A DNA stretch of 64,000 nucleotides. Origin: Hymenochaete sp. R1 (lineage: Eukaryota > Basidiomycota > Agaricomycetes > Hymenochaetales > Hymenochaetaceae). Within the stretch, counting starts at the first letter, position 1; every line of letters begins with the position of its first letter. The stretch spans positions 42,208-106,207 of the forward strand of contig JAFREE010000084.1 in NCBI GenBank assembly GCA_019400425.1, given 5' to 3'. A program made the translations under genes and the position numbers. Positions 11,384-22,262 of this stretch are shown piece by piece. The notes below the pieces were generated by a model. That model saw nothing but the letters and a program-made list of their open reading frames with translations, made no database searches and was not told the DNA's origin.

Positions 11384-13141
11384 CCTTTCCTTTCTTTATA
11401 TTCTTCTCTCTCTCTCTCTCCAAAGGATCTACAGGAAGCGCTGCTTCTATTTTTCCCCGACTGCCGACTGCTTGGCCTGATGATGAGCTAGATCTGGGCA
11501 AAATGATAGCGAGTAGCGGGGGGCTAAGAGCGAATCTGGCAGAGATGGCGAGGCGAGGCGAGACGAGCCTGATGATGACGATGATGCGAGACAGCCAAAA
11601 GGAAAAGAAGGGGGAAAAGGCGGAAACGACAAGTGAGACCGAGAGGCGAGAGGCGAGCTCGACGATCAACGTTGAGCCAGGAGCTGTTCGCTGCCCGTCG
11701 ATGTATGCAACGTCGATGTCGAGAGAGAAAGAGATGACGATGGTGGGTGGAAAGCAAAAGGGCAAGGGAAGGGAAGGGGAAGGGGCAGGAACGTGGTGGT
11801 CGTCTGTGTGCAGCCGGTGCGAACAAATCCACCTTCACTCCCTGAGTCCCTCAAATATTTAATATCAATCTCCTGTAATTATTACAACAATCAACGATCT
11901 CGCACGCCTTCAACACGCAGAACAATATAACGGTCTCCCCCAAGACTTGCCAGCTTGCAAGGCAGTGCTTGGTGCTTGGTAACCTCTCGTAATATTCGTC
12001 TGTAAAAGAAAAAATACAATACAAGGGAAAAGGTACACCGGACGCCGGCCTCTCCGCAGATTTGAAAGCAACTCAAACTCACGGCGGACACTTAAGATAT
12101 TATTTTAGGCGTCGAGATTGTGTACTATATATGCTAAAATACGCCAATATCAATAGTCGTGGAAAGAGTTGGGGTGGAATGAATGCACAAAAGTACGCAA
12201 CGTCGGGTACTTCCAACTTCAGGTAGTACTACGGTAATAGACTCAGACGAATGGTCAGCTCCCTTAGTTACGCAATGCCGCGCCATCATGGACGACATGA
12301 TGGAATCCCAATCCATTCCTCGGATCCTTGTTCCAAAACAACAATGACAAAAGGAAAGTCCAAGGGACGTTACCCGAGAGACAGAATACAGAGTCTACAT
12401 TCTTCCGAGTTAGGTAAGCGTTACCTACATTGGCATTGGCATCTCAAAGCTTCCATAATGCATATACAGATACAGACATTCCTTATCTACAGTAATTCCA
12501 CATACCGATGATACAAACCTTTCCGCTGCGTCGCGACAACACCCGTTCTTCTTCCCTCGTCCTCGCTAGAAAAGACGTAGCCATCAATATCGACCGATGG
12601 CATGCTCGATCATTTTTGCGTCTTTCTTTTTTAGTTTTGGAAGTACCCAAGCTCGACGCCCTTCAGATGTAAGCCCTGGTAGGTAGAAAAAAAAACGAAA
12701 ACGAAAGTAGTGAGCGAGGCAAATCGATACGATACCAAAGAAGCAAATAAATAAATATAAAGCCGAAAAGAAAGGGAAACGACAAAATAGTAAGAAAGTC
12801 ATGCAAATGTAGGAAGAAAACGTAGTGGCATTTGGTACCAGAAAAGTTTTCGGGGGAATCCGAGCCTCTTGACCAGAAACGAGACAAGGAAAGATATCGT
12901 AGCATGAGAGCAAGCCGACGTCTCAAAACGAAAACGAGACTCAGAACCCCAGGCACACGCACACGACACGTATCGTATCGTATCGTATCGTACTGTGTCC
13001 GCCTCGATAACGTATCATGGGGAGACGTCGGACGTCGCAATACGAACGCAATAACATATGCCTATGTTATCGTCTTCCGGTCCCACGAAGGTGGAAATAC
13101 TTCCGCGAGGCTCAGCTCGAGCCCGGGAGCTTCGAAACGAC
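11384..13141. other. Intergenic, 1.76 kb
   Basis: Probable promoter of the 9474-11383 gene at the left and 3' flank of the flavin monooxygenase at the right. It is rich in simple purine/pyrimidine tracts and contains a CGTAT tandem. No supported gene. Confidence 0.5.
12969..12992. repeat. CGTAT pentanucleotide microsatellite
   Basis: Nearly five perfect tandem units of CGTAT in non-coding DNA between two genes. Confidence 0.9.
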
Positions 13142-13303
13142 TCAATTGAGAAGCTCGGACGAGGAAGGTGTGGTTGGAGATAAGGAGGGAGAGGGAACGT
13201 GATACGTAGTGGAAGAGAAAATCCCGAGCGGGTCGGTGAAAGAAGAGGAAGGAACCAAGTCTCGAATTTCGAATTTCGGAACTAAAAAAAAGGAGAAACT
13301 CAC

Positions 13304-15488
13304 AAGGAATTTACAGTAAAACCTCGTCGTCGCAAAGTCTCCAGGAGCGAACCACAGCTACAGCAGACGAAAAAATATCAGCCCAGTTCCGGCCAAATCA
13401 ACACCAACAAAGCAAGAGAGGAAGCATAAGCAATTGAAAAAATAAAGGAAAGAGGTTGAAAGAAAAGAGAAAAGAGAGAAGAGAGAAGGAAGACGCACCC
13501 CAGGCTGGCCAGACGGCTGGTACCCGACACGATGCTCCCCATACTCGTCAATACCCCATATACGGCCCGTACGATCGACCATCTCGTCCCCCAGGAGTCT
13601 GCGGAGCTTGTCCCCGACATGCGTGTAGCCCGTTCTGTTGGAATACCAAGGTTTGTTAGGGTTTAAAGGTCATAGGTGAGGGAAGAAAGGGTGGCGGGGG
13701 ACGCACGCGAGGATGATGGCGTCGACGTCGAGCGTGGAGCCGTCGGAAAAGACGACGCCGGTGGGTGTGAGTTTCTCGATTTCGCGGCCTTGTTTGATCT
13801 TGACCTTGCCTTGCTTGATAAGGTCTGCGCAGCCTACGTCGATGTCTGTATACACGGTCATGTTAGATATGCTGCCACCCAGGTGAGAACACAGATCCGA
13901 AATGAAACAAAACGAAGAAAGAAAGGAAGAAAGAAAAAAGGACGCACAATATCCGCCCAACTTCTCATACACCATCACGAGCTGCCCACTCCCATCCGGG
14001 CCCGCGTTCAACTCGAACCCAGCCCCCCTAAGCCCGTCCAAAACGTCCTTATCAAACTGCTCCGCAAACCCCTGCATCAGCCTCCCCATCTCCCTCACAC
14101 ACCCCATCGGCATCCCCGCAAACTTGAAGTCGCTATAAAACACCGGCACGCCCGGCGGGAACGCCGCCCCGAAGGTCGCCGCGAGGTACTTGTCCGACAC
14201 GACGCACGTCGACGCGCGTTGCAGCACCGTCACCGCGGCGGAATCGTGCACGGAGCAGTCCTGCGCGATGTCGAGTCCCGAGGTCGCTGCGCCCACGACG
14301 AGCACCTTCTTCCCGCGGAACGCCGCGCCGCCCTTGAACGTCCCCGCGTGCAGGAGCGAGCCCTTGAATGACTCCGCGCCGGCGTAGAGCGGGATGGCGG
14401 GGTCGCCGAAGGTACTGATGGCGAAGACGAGGTGCTGAGGTCGGAGATGGTAGGGCACGCCGCCGTTTCGCCGGATGGTGAGGGCCCAGCGGTGGGTTTG
14501 GGGATCGTATCGGGGGTGGGGGTCGAGCGTGGAGGAGGTCCAGACGACGAGGTCTTGCGAGAGGGTGTATTGTTCCATCCAGTCGGCGAGTTTGTCGCGT
14601 GGGGTGTAAGTGGGCCAAGTGGTAGGGAAAGATTGATATAGGACTACAGAAAAAAACATTCAAATTATGAATTACTGTTGTGGGATGAAGGAGAACGAAC
14701 AGTTATGATGCTCTTTGGGCGTGTGCAGGACGAGAGTCGGGTAACGGTCCCGCCATACATCCCCGACGCGCGCCGTCTGCTCAACGACAAGGACCCTGTA
14801 CCCGAACTGCTTCAATCTTGCCGCAGTTTGAAGCCCGGACTGTCCAGCACCCACTACAGAGAAAAAGAGGAAGAAAGTTCAAATCGACTCTGTAAATCAA
14901 AATCTTGAGTTACGCACCGACGATAACCTGGGGATCATGCTCGACCTCCTCTGCCCTCCGCTTCTTCACCTCCTCCCACGACATCGAATGATTTTCATAA
15001 ACCCCAGTCTCACAGCCCGCCTCCTCGTGCCCTTTCCAGTCATCGAGCATCAACATCACCGCCATCGCCTTCGGCTTTTCCCCCTCCTTCGGATACTTCA
15101 GCCTCGCATGCCCCTTCCCCACACCCTTGGCCGTCTCGAAATTAAACGTGAGCTCGACGATCGGGATCGCGGGCCCGAATTGGGAGCGGGATGGCTGGCC
15201 GAAGGGGCTCGGGTCGAGGTGGAATTTGGAGAGGGGTAGTTGCAGCGAGGAGGAAGAGAGAAGGGGTTCAAGGTAGGTGGAGATCTGGTCATGTCCTTTG
15301 CGCGCCTGGAGAGAGGGTGAGAAGATGAGGATGTCGCGGAACCAAGCGTCGGGCTCTAGGATGTCGATAAAGGCGCTGAGGTTGGGCTGTTGGGGGTTAG
15401 AAGTGAAAGCTTCGGTGAGCGAGTTGAGCCACGTCTCGGCGAGCTTGTACTCGGGAGACGGTGTTGTTGAGAACGACATTGGGAACAA
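13304..15488 (-). CDS. Flavin-containing monooxygenase (FMO/YUCCA-type), six or more exons
   Basis: FAD- and NADPH-dependent monooxygenase. Exons: 15488-14918, 14853-14701, 14643-13948, 13845-13707, 13634-13499, 13357 to about 13304; frames join at every junction. About 190 N-terminal residues precede the FAD Rossmann motif VGAGQSGL and may be an NTF2/SnoaL-like or family-specific extension. Then come RVGDVWRDRYPTLVLHTP (FMO sequence), the NADPH motif VVGAATSGLDIA, GYYIDVG and the diagnostic ATGY shortly before the end. A second ATG, three codons in (15479), is an equal start candidate. The 3' end is not settled: after LWFAPGDFATTRFYCKFL there is a good GTGAGT donor, but the usual LALQIKA-like ending was not found; read-through would stop at 13142. 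The substrate cannot be predicted. Confidence 0.85.
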
Positions 15489-16652
15489 ACGATAGCTGGT
15501 TGATATGCGAGTGTCGTTGGGTTGAGATAAGCCTTCTTGCCTCTACGACAGAGCTACAGACGTCTTTTATAGACACCAGAACTCGAGAGCACCACGACGA
15601 AGAGGGACCCTGATCACGATGGACGCACGGTGGCCGTCCCGTTATGGACGAATGTATTGAAGACGACCTCGGGACGGTCGAGCGCGGCGGATCGTGTACG
15701 TATACATTATCATTATGGCTTTAGTGCCGTTTCTGATAGCTCTCATGCTGCATGATGCGTTCGAGTTTCGAAGATGGGCGGTCGTGGGAGGGATGTAATT
15801 GTAAAATCGGGGTTTGTAAGGCTCCTTCACTGGCTGGCATGAGATACAACTGGAAGTCGTGCATGTCGCTGCCATGATGATGATGATCGCGACTCGTCCA
15901 TTCGCCTCCGGTGAACAACAGGAACGCTGGAATGGGGCCCGTTCTGGGAGCTCTGAGTCTTGCGAGAGTAGTGACCACGTTTTTCTGGGTGTTTTTGCTA
16001 CCACTAGGGAGATGATGGTGCCGATATCGCTTGTGCGTTATCCGTCCGAGTCTTCGCGGCGTTGAACTGAACTGCTGCACATTCAAATGTCATTGAAATC
16101 TGACACCGTGTTTGAGAGTCGGATGGTTGAAGATGCTGCGGATATTGTCGTAATGAACGAAATATCGTGTCCCACCACGTTACTGTACATGTTTCCTTTC
16201 CGTTGAAAGTCGGAGGGTGAGGATGAGGGTGAGGTATAGAACGAAGCCGATTTGTTCGGAATAAGGTCAATAGATCACATGACAATCAGTCAGTCTTACA
16301 TAACTGCCCTTGATTTAGTCGGTCGCAGCTCGTACGTGGGGTCCCTTTGTTGTTTTTTTCAACTCTCATGTCGATATTGATCTACCTTGCAGAAACAAGC
16401 CGAAAACGAGCAACTAACCCTTTGCTTCGGGAGAGGCGTTAAGCTTACTTCTAGATCAAGATCTTTCTATACCGAGAGTCGAGCATGAGCAATGGACTAC
16501 TTATGCAATGAAGAAAGGTACGCATGAATTGCCTAAACGTAGTTCTGAACTGAGGATGAAAGTGATAGTGACAAGAAACCAGCATTACATCTTCTTCAAA
16601 GACAAGCTTACACGTCTTTATCCACACTAGGCAGCAAAGGTAAATCAGGCTG
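15489..16652. other. Intergenic, 1.16 kb
   Basis: Between the monooxygenase promoter and the 3' end of FLVDD copy 4. The right end (from about 16540) belongs to a duplicated block that recurs near 19400. No gene recognised in the rest. Confidence 0.5.
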
Positions 16653-18250
16653 TCAAATGTCTTTTTTGTTGTAAGCAGCCTGCTCCTTCGCCTGATCCTC
16701 TCGAAGCTGGATCTCCAGGTTCAGTTCCTCGACTTCCTCCGAAGGCGCCTCTAACAGTTCCTGAATACGTTCAGTCAACCTCTTCAGCCGGTCTTCAATG
16801 AGTTCAGATACACTATTTTGCATGTTCTTGATTTCATTCCTGAGAGGCGCGTCCACCTTGAACTGCTGTAAACGTGTTCGAATCTTGTGACGCCTTGCTT
16901 CAATGGCTACGTGGTAATACGTGTCGTCTACAAGGAACCGCTCTCGAGCAATCTGTGACTTGAGTTTGTTATCGGCAGGAAGAGACTGTTCGACGTCTTT
17001 CAGGGCGTTCGAGAGCGTTAGACGGGTTGAGCCTAGTAAACGGTTCAATCTCATGTTGGAAGCCTTGGATTGGCACAGATTCCAGTTGGCCGCTGCACGG
17101 TAGAGCGACGCAACCACTACAATGTCCAACGGATCTTTAAACATCTTTTCTATGGGCCATTCTATCGAAATGATTAGTGTGTAATAACGAAACATCATCG
17201 TCCGGACAAGGAATTAATCTCACCTCCTATAGCAACATGAGCATCCTGTTTTGTCATGAGGTCTTTTCGAAACTCATTACAAATCCTTGCCCGTTCTTCG
17301 TCACCACAGAGCAATGCGTCCTGCAAGTCATTCCAAAGATCGTCGACATAGTCGCTGTAAGATCTCCACATGCTGGTACGTCTCCAACGCACCGTTTCAA
17401 TTTTGCTTTCTTCCTTGCCGATGTTTATGAAATATGCACAAGAGTCCATGACGAGCAGGAAAAACGCGTTCTTGGCTCTCGTCCGGAGCAACTTAACTTC
17501 AGCCTTCGTTTTCATGTCCTGGTTCGATTCAAACAAGAAAAACTCGATAGATTTTTGCAAGCTACGCATTTTCATCTGGAGCGGGTGCGGGTGCGACGTT
17601 TGTCTGTAGTTCATGATGCGTTCATTTTGAATAAGCGCTCTGCGCTCATTCTCGTTCGCCAAAGAATCGTAGAAGGCTTGAATCTCGTATCTAAGCAGGT
17701 CAAGTTTAGAAGGTACGTTGTCAGCGTCTCTCTCCTGTGGAATCGGTCGACCGCGAGAGCCGTCATCCACCAATTTCGGAGCGAGCTTGCGTTTTCCAGG
17801 AAGTGACATAGAGTGGGTAGCGAAGAGAGTGTGGCGAAGGATAAAGTTACCGGTGTGAGGCGGCACTCCGGTGACCTCTTCGCCAATCTGATGAGATATG
17901 AGTGATTTGTTAAGCATATGCATAGTGAACAATGATGATGCCCACATACAAAGGTTTGTAGAAGATGAACGTTGAGAGGCGTGTACCAAGGCATGCATGA
18001 AAAGCGAAGGTTATATACTACCCGTGGCCTTCGCTTTGAACCAAAGTTATCACCCATTCTCCTTCCGATCCGGCATTGTACAATGCACTTCGTATCTTGA
18101 CGGTGTCTTCGTGGCAAAATAAAAGGGTAGAAAGCATAAAGTTTAAAAGTCGCGGGACAAGAATAGATGGGAAGACACGGGTAACTTAGTAAGCCTTTTC
18201 TTTGAGAGTTATGTAATGTGCAATATGCTTATGTCAGTTCTTGTTTACGC
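16540..18250. repeat. Segmental duplication, unit 1 (contains FLVDD copy 4)
   Basis: Matches 19390-21250 through the 3' flank, the whole gene and the 5' flank. Shared blocks include the 3' flank beginning GATGAAAGTGATAGTGACAA and the 5' flank with TTATGTCAGTTCTTGTT. Borders are estimated by eye. Confidence 0.8.
16653..17809 (-). CDS. FLVDD family, copy 4 (two exons, unknown function)
   Basis: Unrecognised protein of 364 aa from exons 17809-17224 and 17161-16653; the 62-bp intron (17223-17162, GTGAGATT...TTTCGATAG) is phase 1 and joins GEWPIEKMF. The start MSLPGKRKLAP matches the family's basic N-terminus; a longer upstream in-frame ORF is 5' flank shared with copy 5, not coding by comparison. 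Core motifs: FFLLVMDSCAYFI, SMWRSYSDYV, YRAAANWNL, ARERFLVDDTYYHV and a coiled-coil tail ending EEVEELNLEIQLREDQ. It is the tandem partner of copy 5, about four-fifths identical in exon 2 by eye, with the last 38 or so residues almost identical. Retaining the intron would end the protein after GGEINSLSGR. Confidence 0.88.
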
Positions 18251-19507
18251 CCCATCCGGTATCAAACTTAACGGAGGGTAACGTAGGTCCCAGGAATACC
18301 AAGAATATTCCTATATGCTTTAATATAGGCCTCGTCCAGAAATCGGTCCTCAGACCTGTATTTTTCCGGAAATTCTTGAGTTTCTGGACCCGTACTTTCT
18401 TGGCCTACTACCAGGGAGGGGATAATATTCCCGGGTCCTTGTTAACGTTAACGCGTTTTTTTCTACGCTTTGGGCTCGATTGTTTAGCCCATGTTAATGT
18501 TAACTTTGTTGCTAAATAGAGGCCTAGTAAGGAAGGGTCCCTTCTCTGACCGCTTTCTTTTGGTTTCGAGGAGATACAACTATGACATGGGAAATCTACC
18601 GCGATAGTGCTCGCTTGCTGTGTGGTTGAGGCCACTCCTGTTCAGTACTTTGCTCGAGTCGCCCCGAGTCGTGCTTCGCGAAGGCCTTGGATTTGATTTG
18701 AGATCTCATTTCTTCACTGTTTTTTTTTCATGCTCGAACTACCTCTTTCACTCTGATGACAGCCCTTTCCATAGCGGAAGAAGAAGCGTGAGTGCCTTAG
18801 TGGTTGTCTGGTGTTGTCTGAGAGACACGCAGAGGCAGTTTAGAGAGCTTAAAGCTGAGGAAACGCAATTTGATGAAGAGGAAGCCATCCATGGAGGTCT
18901 TCATGCTGTACGCTACTTTTTCTAATAGAGTCACGGACCAGGGTACCCTTTTCCAATATTTTAGAAGTGAGCTTAACAAGATCCTGAGCTCGTCCAGAAA
19001 CAAGGTACGTCTCTAGTTCGCTTGGTTTCGATAGAGGCAGCGAACAGGTATCGACATCGACGCATCGCTCCGTAGCGGTTGCATTGCTTTTCGGCTGGGA
19101 TTTGGAGAAGGTGAACGAGCTGTTCTTGAAAAATGATTATTAGAGGTTAGTGATAATGAAGTCGGCTCTACTGAAAGAGATGACGCACTGTAGCTCGAGG
19201 AGGATGAAGGAAGGGTCGAAGCCGTTGAGAAACGAGATGACGGCTGAACTGAAGTTCAAAAATCATTCACACTTGAATTATCCACTGCAACGTCCTATGA
19301 CGAGACAAATAGGAATATTAATATGCTGAAGAAAGTATCCACTTGTTGTAAAGTAAAGGACACCTCTATCAAGTACGCGTGAAATGTTTAAACACAGTTC
19401 TGAACTAGGGATGAAAGTGATAGTGACAAGAAACCAGCATTCCATCCCCTTCAAAGACAAGCTTACAAGTCTTTATCCACTCTAAGGAACAAAGGTAAAC
19501 CAGGCTG
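17810..19507. other. Spacer between the two duplicated FLVDD genes
   Basis: The first about 440 bp (to about 18250) are the 5' flank of copy 4 and resemble the 5' flank of copy 5. About 18250-19390 is unique spacer with short ORFs, including one at 18620-18925 (+) ending in a charged stretch (FRELKAEETQFDEEEA); I cannot support a gene. The last 110 bp are the duplicated 3' flank of copy 5. Confidence 0.45.
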
Positions 19508-21250
19508 TCAAACGTCTTTTTTGTTGTAAGCAGCCTGCTCCTTCGCCTGATCCTCTCGAAGCTGGATCTCCAGATTGAGCTCCTCTACTTCCTCCGAAGG
19601 CGCCTCTAACAGTTCCTGAATACGTTCACTTATCCTCGTCTTTCGATCCTTGATGGTTCCGGATACTCTATCTTGTATGTTCCTGATTTCATTCCTGAGA
19701 ACTGCATCCACCTTGAACTGCTGTAAACGTGTTCGAATCATGTGATGCCTTGCTTCAATGGTTACGTGGTAATATGTGTCGTCTACGAGGAATCGCTCTC
19801 GAGTAATCTTTGACTTGAGTTTGTTTTCGACAGGAAGAGATTGCTCGGCGTCTTTCAGGGATTTCGAGAGCGTCGGATGGGCTATGCCTAGTATACGGTT
19901 CAGTCTCATGTCGGAAGCCTTGGCTTGGCACAGATTCCAGTTGGCCGCTGCACGGTAGAGCGACGCAAGCACTACGACGTCCAACGGATCTTTAAATATC
20001 TTTTCTGGGGGCCATTCTATCGAAATGATCAGTAAGCCACAACGACAACCATCATCAGGACAAGGATTTAATCTCACCTCCTACAGCAACATAGGCGTCC
20101 TGTTTCATCATGAGGTCTTTTCGAAACTCATTGCAAATCCTTGCACGTTCTTCGTCGCCACAGCGCAATGCGTCCTGCAAGTCGTTCCAAAGATCGTCGA
20201 CATATTCGCTATAAGTGTCCCACATATGGAGTCGCCTCGTACGCACCGTCCCAGTTTTGTTTTCTGCCCTGCTGATCGCTATGAAATATGCATATGAGTC
20301 CATGACGAGCAGGGAAAACGCGTTCTTGGCTCTCGACCGGAGCAATTTGACTTCAGCCTTCGTTTCCATGTCCTGGTCGGACTCCAACAAGAGAAAGTCG
20401 GTAGATTTTTGCATGGTACGCAATTTTTCACGGAGTGGATTCTGACGTTTTGTTAGTCTGTAGTTCATGATGTGTTCATTTTGAATAAGCTCTTTGCGCT
20501 CATCCTCGTTCGCCAAAGAATCGCAGAAGGCCTGAAAGTTGCTTCTAAGCAGGTCAAATTCAGAAGGTTTGTCGTCAGCGCCCCGCCCCTGCGGGGCTGG
20601 CCAACCACGAGAGCCGGCATCTGCCGATTCCGGAGAGAGCTTGCGTTTTCCAGAATGTGACATTGAGGGAGAGGGATGATGTATGTCTTACCCTGGACAA
20701 GGTCGAGTCGCGGGATATGACTATGGTGGATAGTGACAGTGGATGCTGCCGAACTTCGACTTCGAAGTGAAATGCAAAGATGGAGGATAACCGAGTCAGA
20801 TACTCGTGGCTGTCACAACAGATCTTGCTCGTACGGAGTGTGTGGCGAAGGATAACGTTACTTGTGTGAGACGGCACTCTAGAGACACCTTCGTCAATCT
20901 GGAAAGACATGAGTTATTTGTTAGGCACGTGTACAGTGAATATCGATGATGCTCGCATACCAAGGTTTGTAGAAGATAAACATTGAGGATGAAGAGGTGT
21001 ATCAAGGCATGCAAAAAAAGCGAAGGTTATATACTAGTACCCACCGATCTTCACTTTGCGCTAGAACTTTTGCACATTCTCCTTCTAATCCCGCATTGTG
21101 CAATGCACTTCATATCTGGATGATGTCTATGCCGCAAAATAAAAGGGCAGGGAGCATAAAGTTGCAGGACAAGAGGGACTTGAAGACGCGAGGACCCTCT
21201 CTGAGAATTATGTAATGTGAGAAGTGATTATGTCAGTTCTTGTTAAGGGC
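19390..21250. repeat. Segmental duplication, unit 2 (contains FLVDD copy 5)
   Basis: Second unit of the tandem duplication that also covers 16540-18250, same orientation, offset about 2.85 kb. It is longer than unit 1 mainly because of about 165 bp of extra sequence just upstream of the start codon (about 20667-20832). Confidence 0.8.
19508..20663 (-). CDS. FLVDD family, copy 5 (two exons, unknown function)
   Basis: Unrecognised protein of 364 aa, the same length as copy 4. Exons 20663-20078 and 20016-19508 flank a 61-bp phase-1 intron (20077-20017, GTGAGATT...TTTCGATAG). Motifs: MSHSGKRKLSPES basic start, FSLLVMDSYAYFI, HMWDTYSEYV, GEWPPEKIFKDP, YRAAANWNL, TRERFLVDDTYYHV, and a C-terminal coiled coil nearly identical to copy 4. 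Exon 1 has extra similarity to copy 2 (WNDLQDALRCGDEERA is shared exactly), so copies 2, 4 and 5 form a subgroup. Retaining the intron would stop the protein after GGEIKSLS. Confidence 0.88.
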
Positions 21251-21458
21251 CGGCCAATTTGTATCCCAATAGCATTTTATTTATTATAATCTTATAATTT
21301 GTTTGAATGTTGTGTACATCGTACGTTGTAGATGGTGATAGCTATACCGGGTCACTATGCGAATCTGCTGCGGGTCGTCGAGCGTTGTGTGGGCGCTGAA
21401 GACTCCGAGTCGAAGTGCAAGTTGTGCAACCGCGCAAGCTCTCCCTTCTTCTTTTACC
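20664..21458. other. 5' flank of FLVDD copy 5
   Basis: Contains about 165 bp absent from the matching place in copy 4 (about 20667-20832), then sequence shared with the copy 4 upstream region up to about 21250. It also contains the upstream region of the plus-strand gene starting at 21459. Confidence 0.5.
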
Positions 21459-22024
21459 ATGCTCCTCCGCCCCCGGCCTCTGCCCGCTCGACGACTTTTC
21501 GCTCATAAGACCGCCTTTACTCGGAGACGACATGCAAGTCAACAGTCGGTGTCACAATCAAGAGAAAGCCGTGGGCTTGAAGACGACGACCCCGAGTTCC
21601 GTGACCCTCGTCCGCCTTGGCTTTTCTCAGCAAGTAGTGTGCTGAGGGTCCTTTGCGTACCAAGTAAGTAACACCGTCTCTCTGGAGGAAAAGGAAACAA
21701 AAAGTCTAAACTGACCCGCTCTCGCACTTGGTCTACGGATGCTATCGAATTGTACGAAATTGCTGTGGGGTATCTTTTAGCGCTACTTGGCTACGCTGTA
21801 TTTTGGCACGATTTCGGTGAAGGAGAGCATGTCTTCAGTCCGGTGCGTTCCTTACCCTCTTCAACTCCTTCTGACAGACTGAACCTTATATAATGCACGT
21901 ACAGGCCCGGAGATGGGCTCGGCGGCAGAGAGAGGCTTTCTGGACGCTGAGTACAGATGAGCAGAGGCTGGTGGACGAAAGGAGGAATGATACCGAGCGA
22001 AAACCGGCCAGCTCGACTTCATGA
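21459..22024 (+). CDS. Small putative mitochondrial membrane protein, two or three exons
   Basis: Not recognised. The start MLLRPRPLPARRLFAHKT is Arg-rich and free of acidic residues, like a mitochondrial presequence. After a DDDPEFRDPRPPW segment comes one hydrophobic helix (VGYLLALLGYAVFW) and a polar tail (ARRWARRQREAFW...). Exon 3 (21905-22024) joins exactly through a 62-bp intron (21843-21904). The first intron is uncertain: the donor GTAAGT at 21664 with the acceptor at 21780 keeps frame but removes part of the helix; the donor at 21657 with the acceptor at 21704 (48 bp) keeps the helix. The size and layout resemble accessory respiratory-chain subunits, but that is inference only. Confidence 0.55.
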
Positions 22025-22262
22025 GTCGTCTCTCCTCATATCATATACATCTAGCATATCCAGTTCGAGGTTTAGTTCGAATTGGTTGATCATTTCATTT
22101 TTTCTTTGCTTGATTTTTGAGGCGGCACGGACGGAACGGAAGGCGTCAGATGACACTCGGATACCGATGACTTCATCCTAGGCTGCTCACTGGCCCTCAG
22201 CAACATTCTTCGTTCTCTCCCACCATCATTCTCAGATTCAAAGTAGATCAAAGCATTCAACA

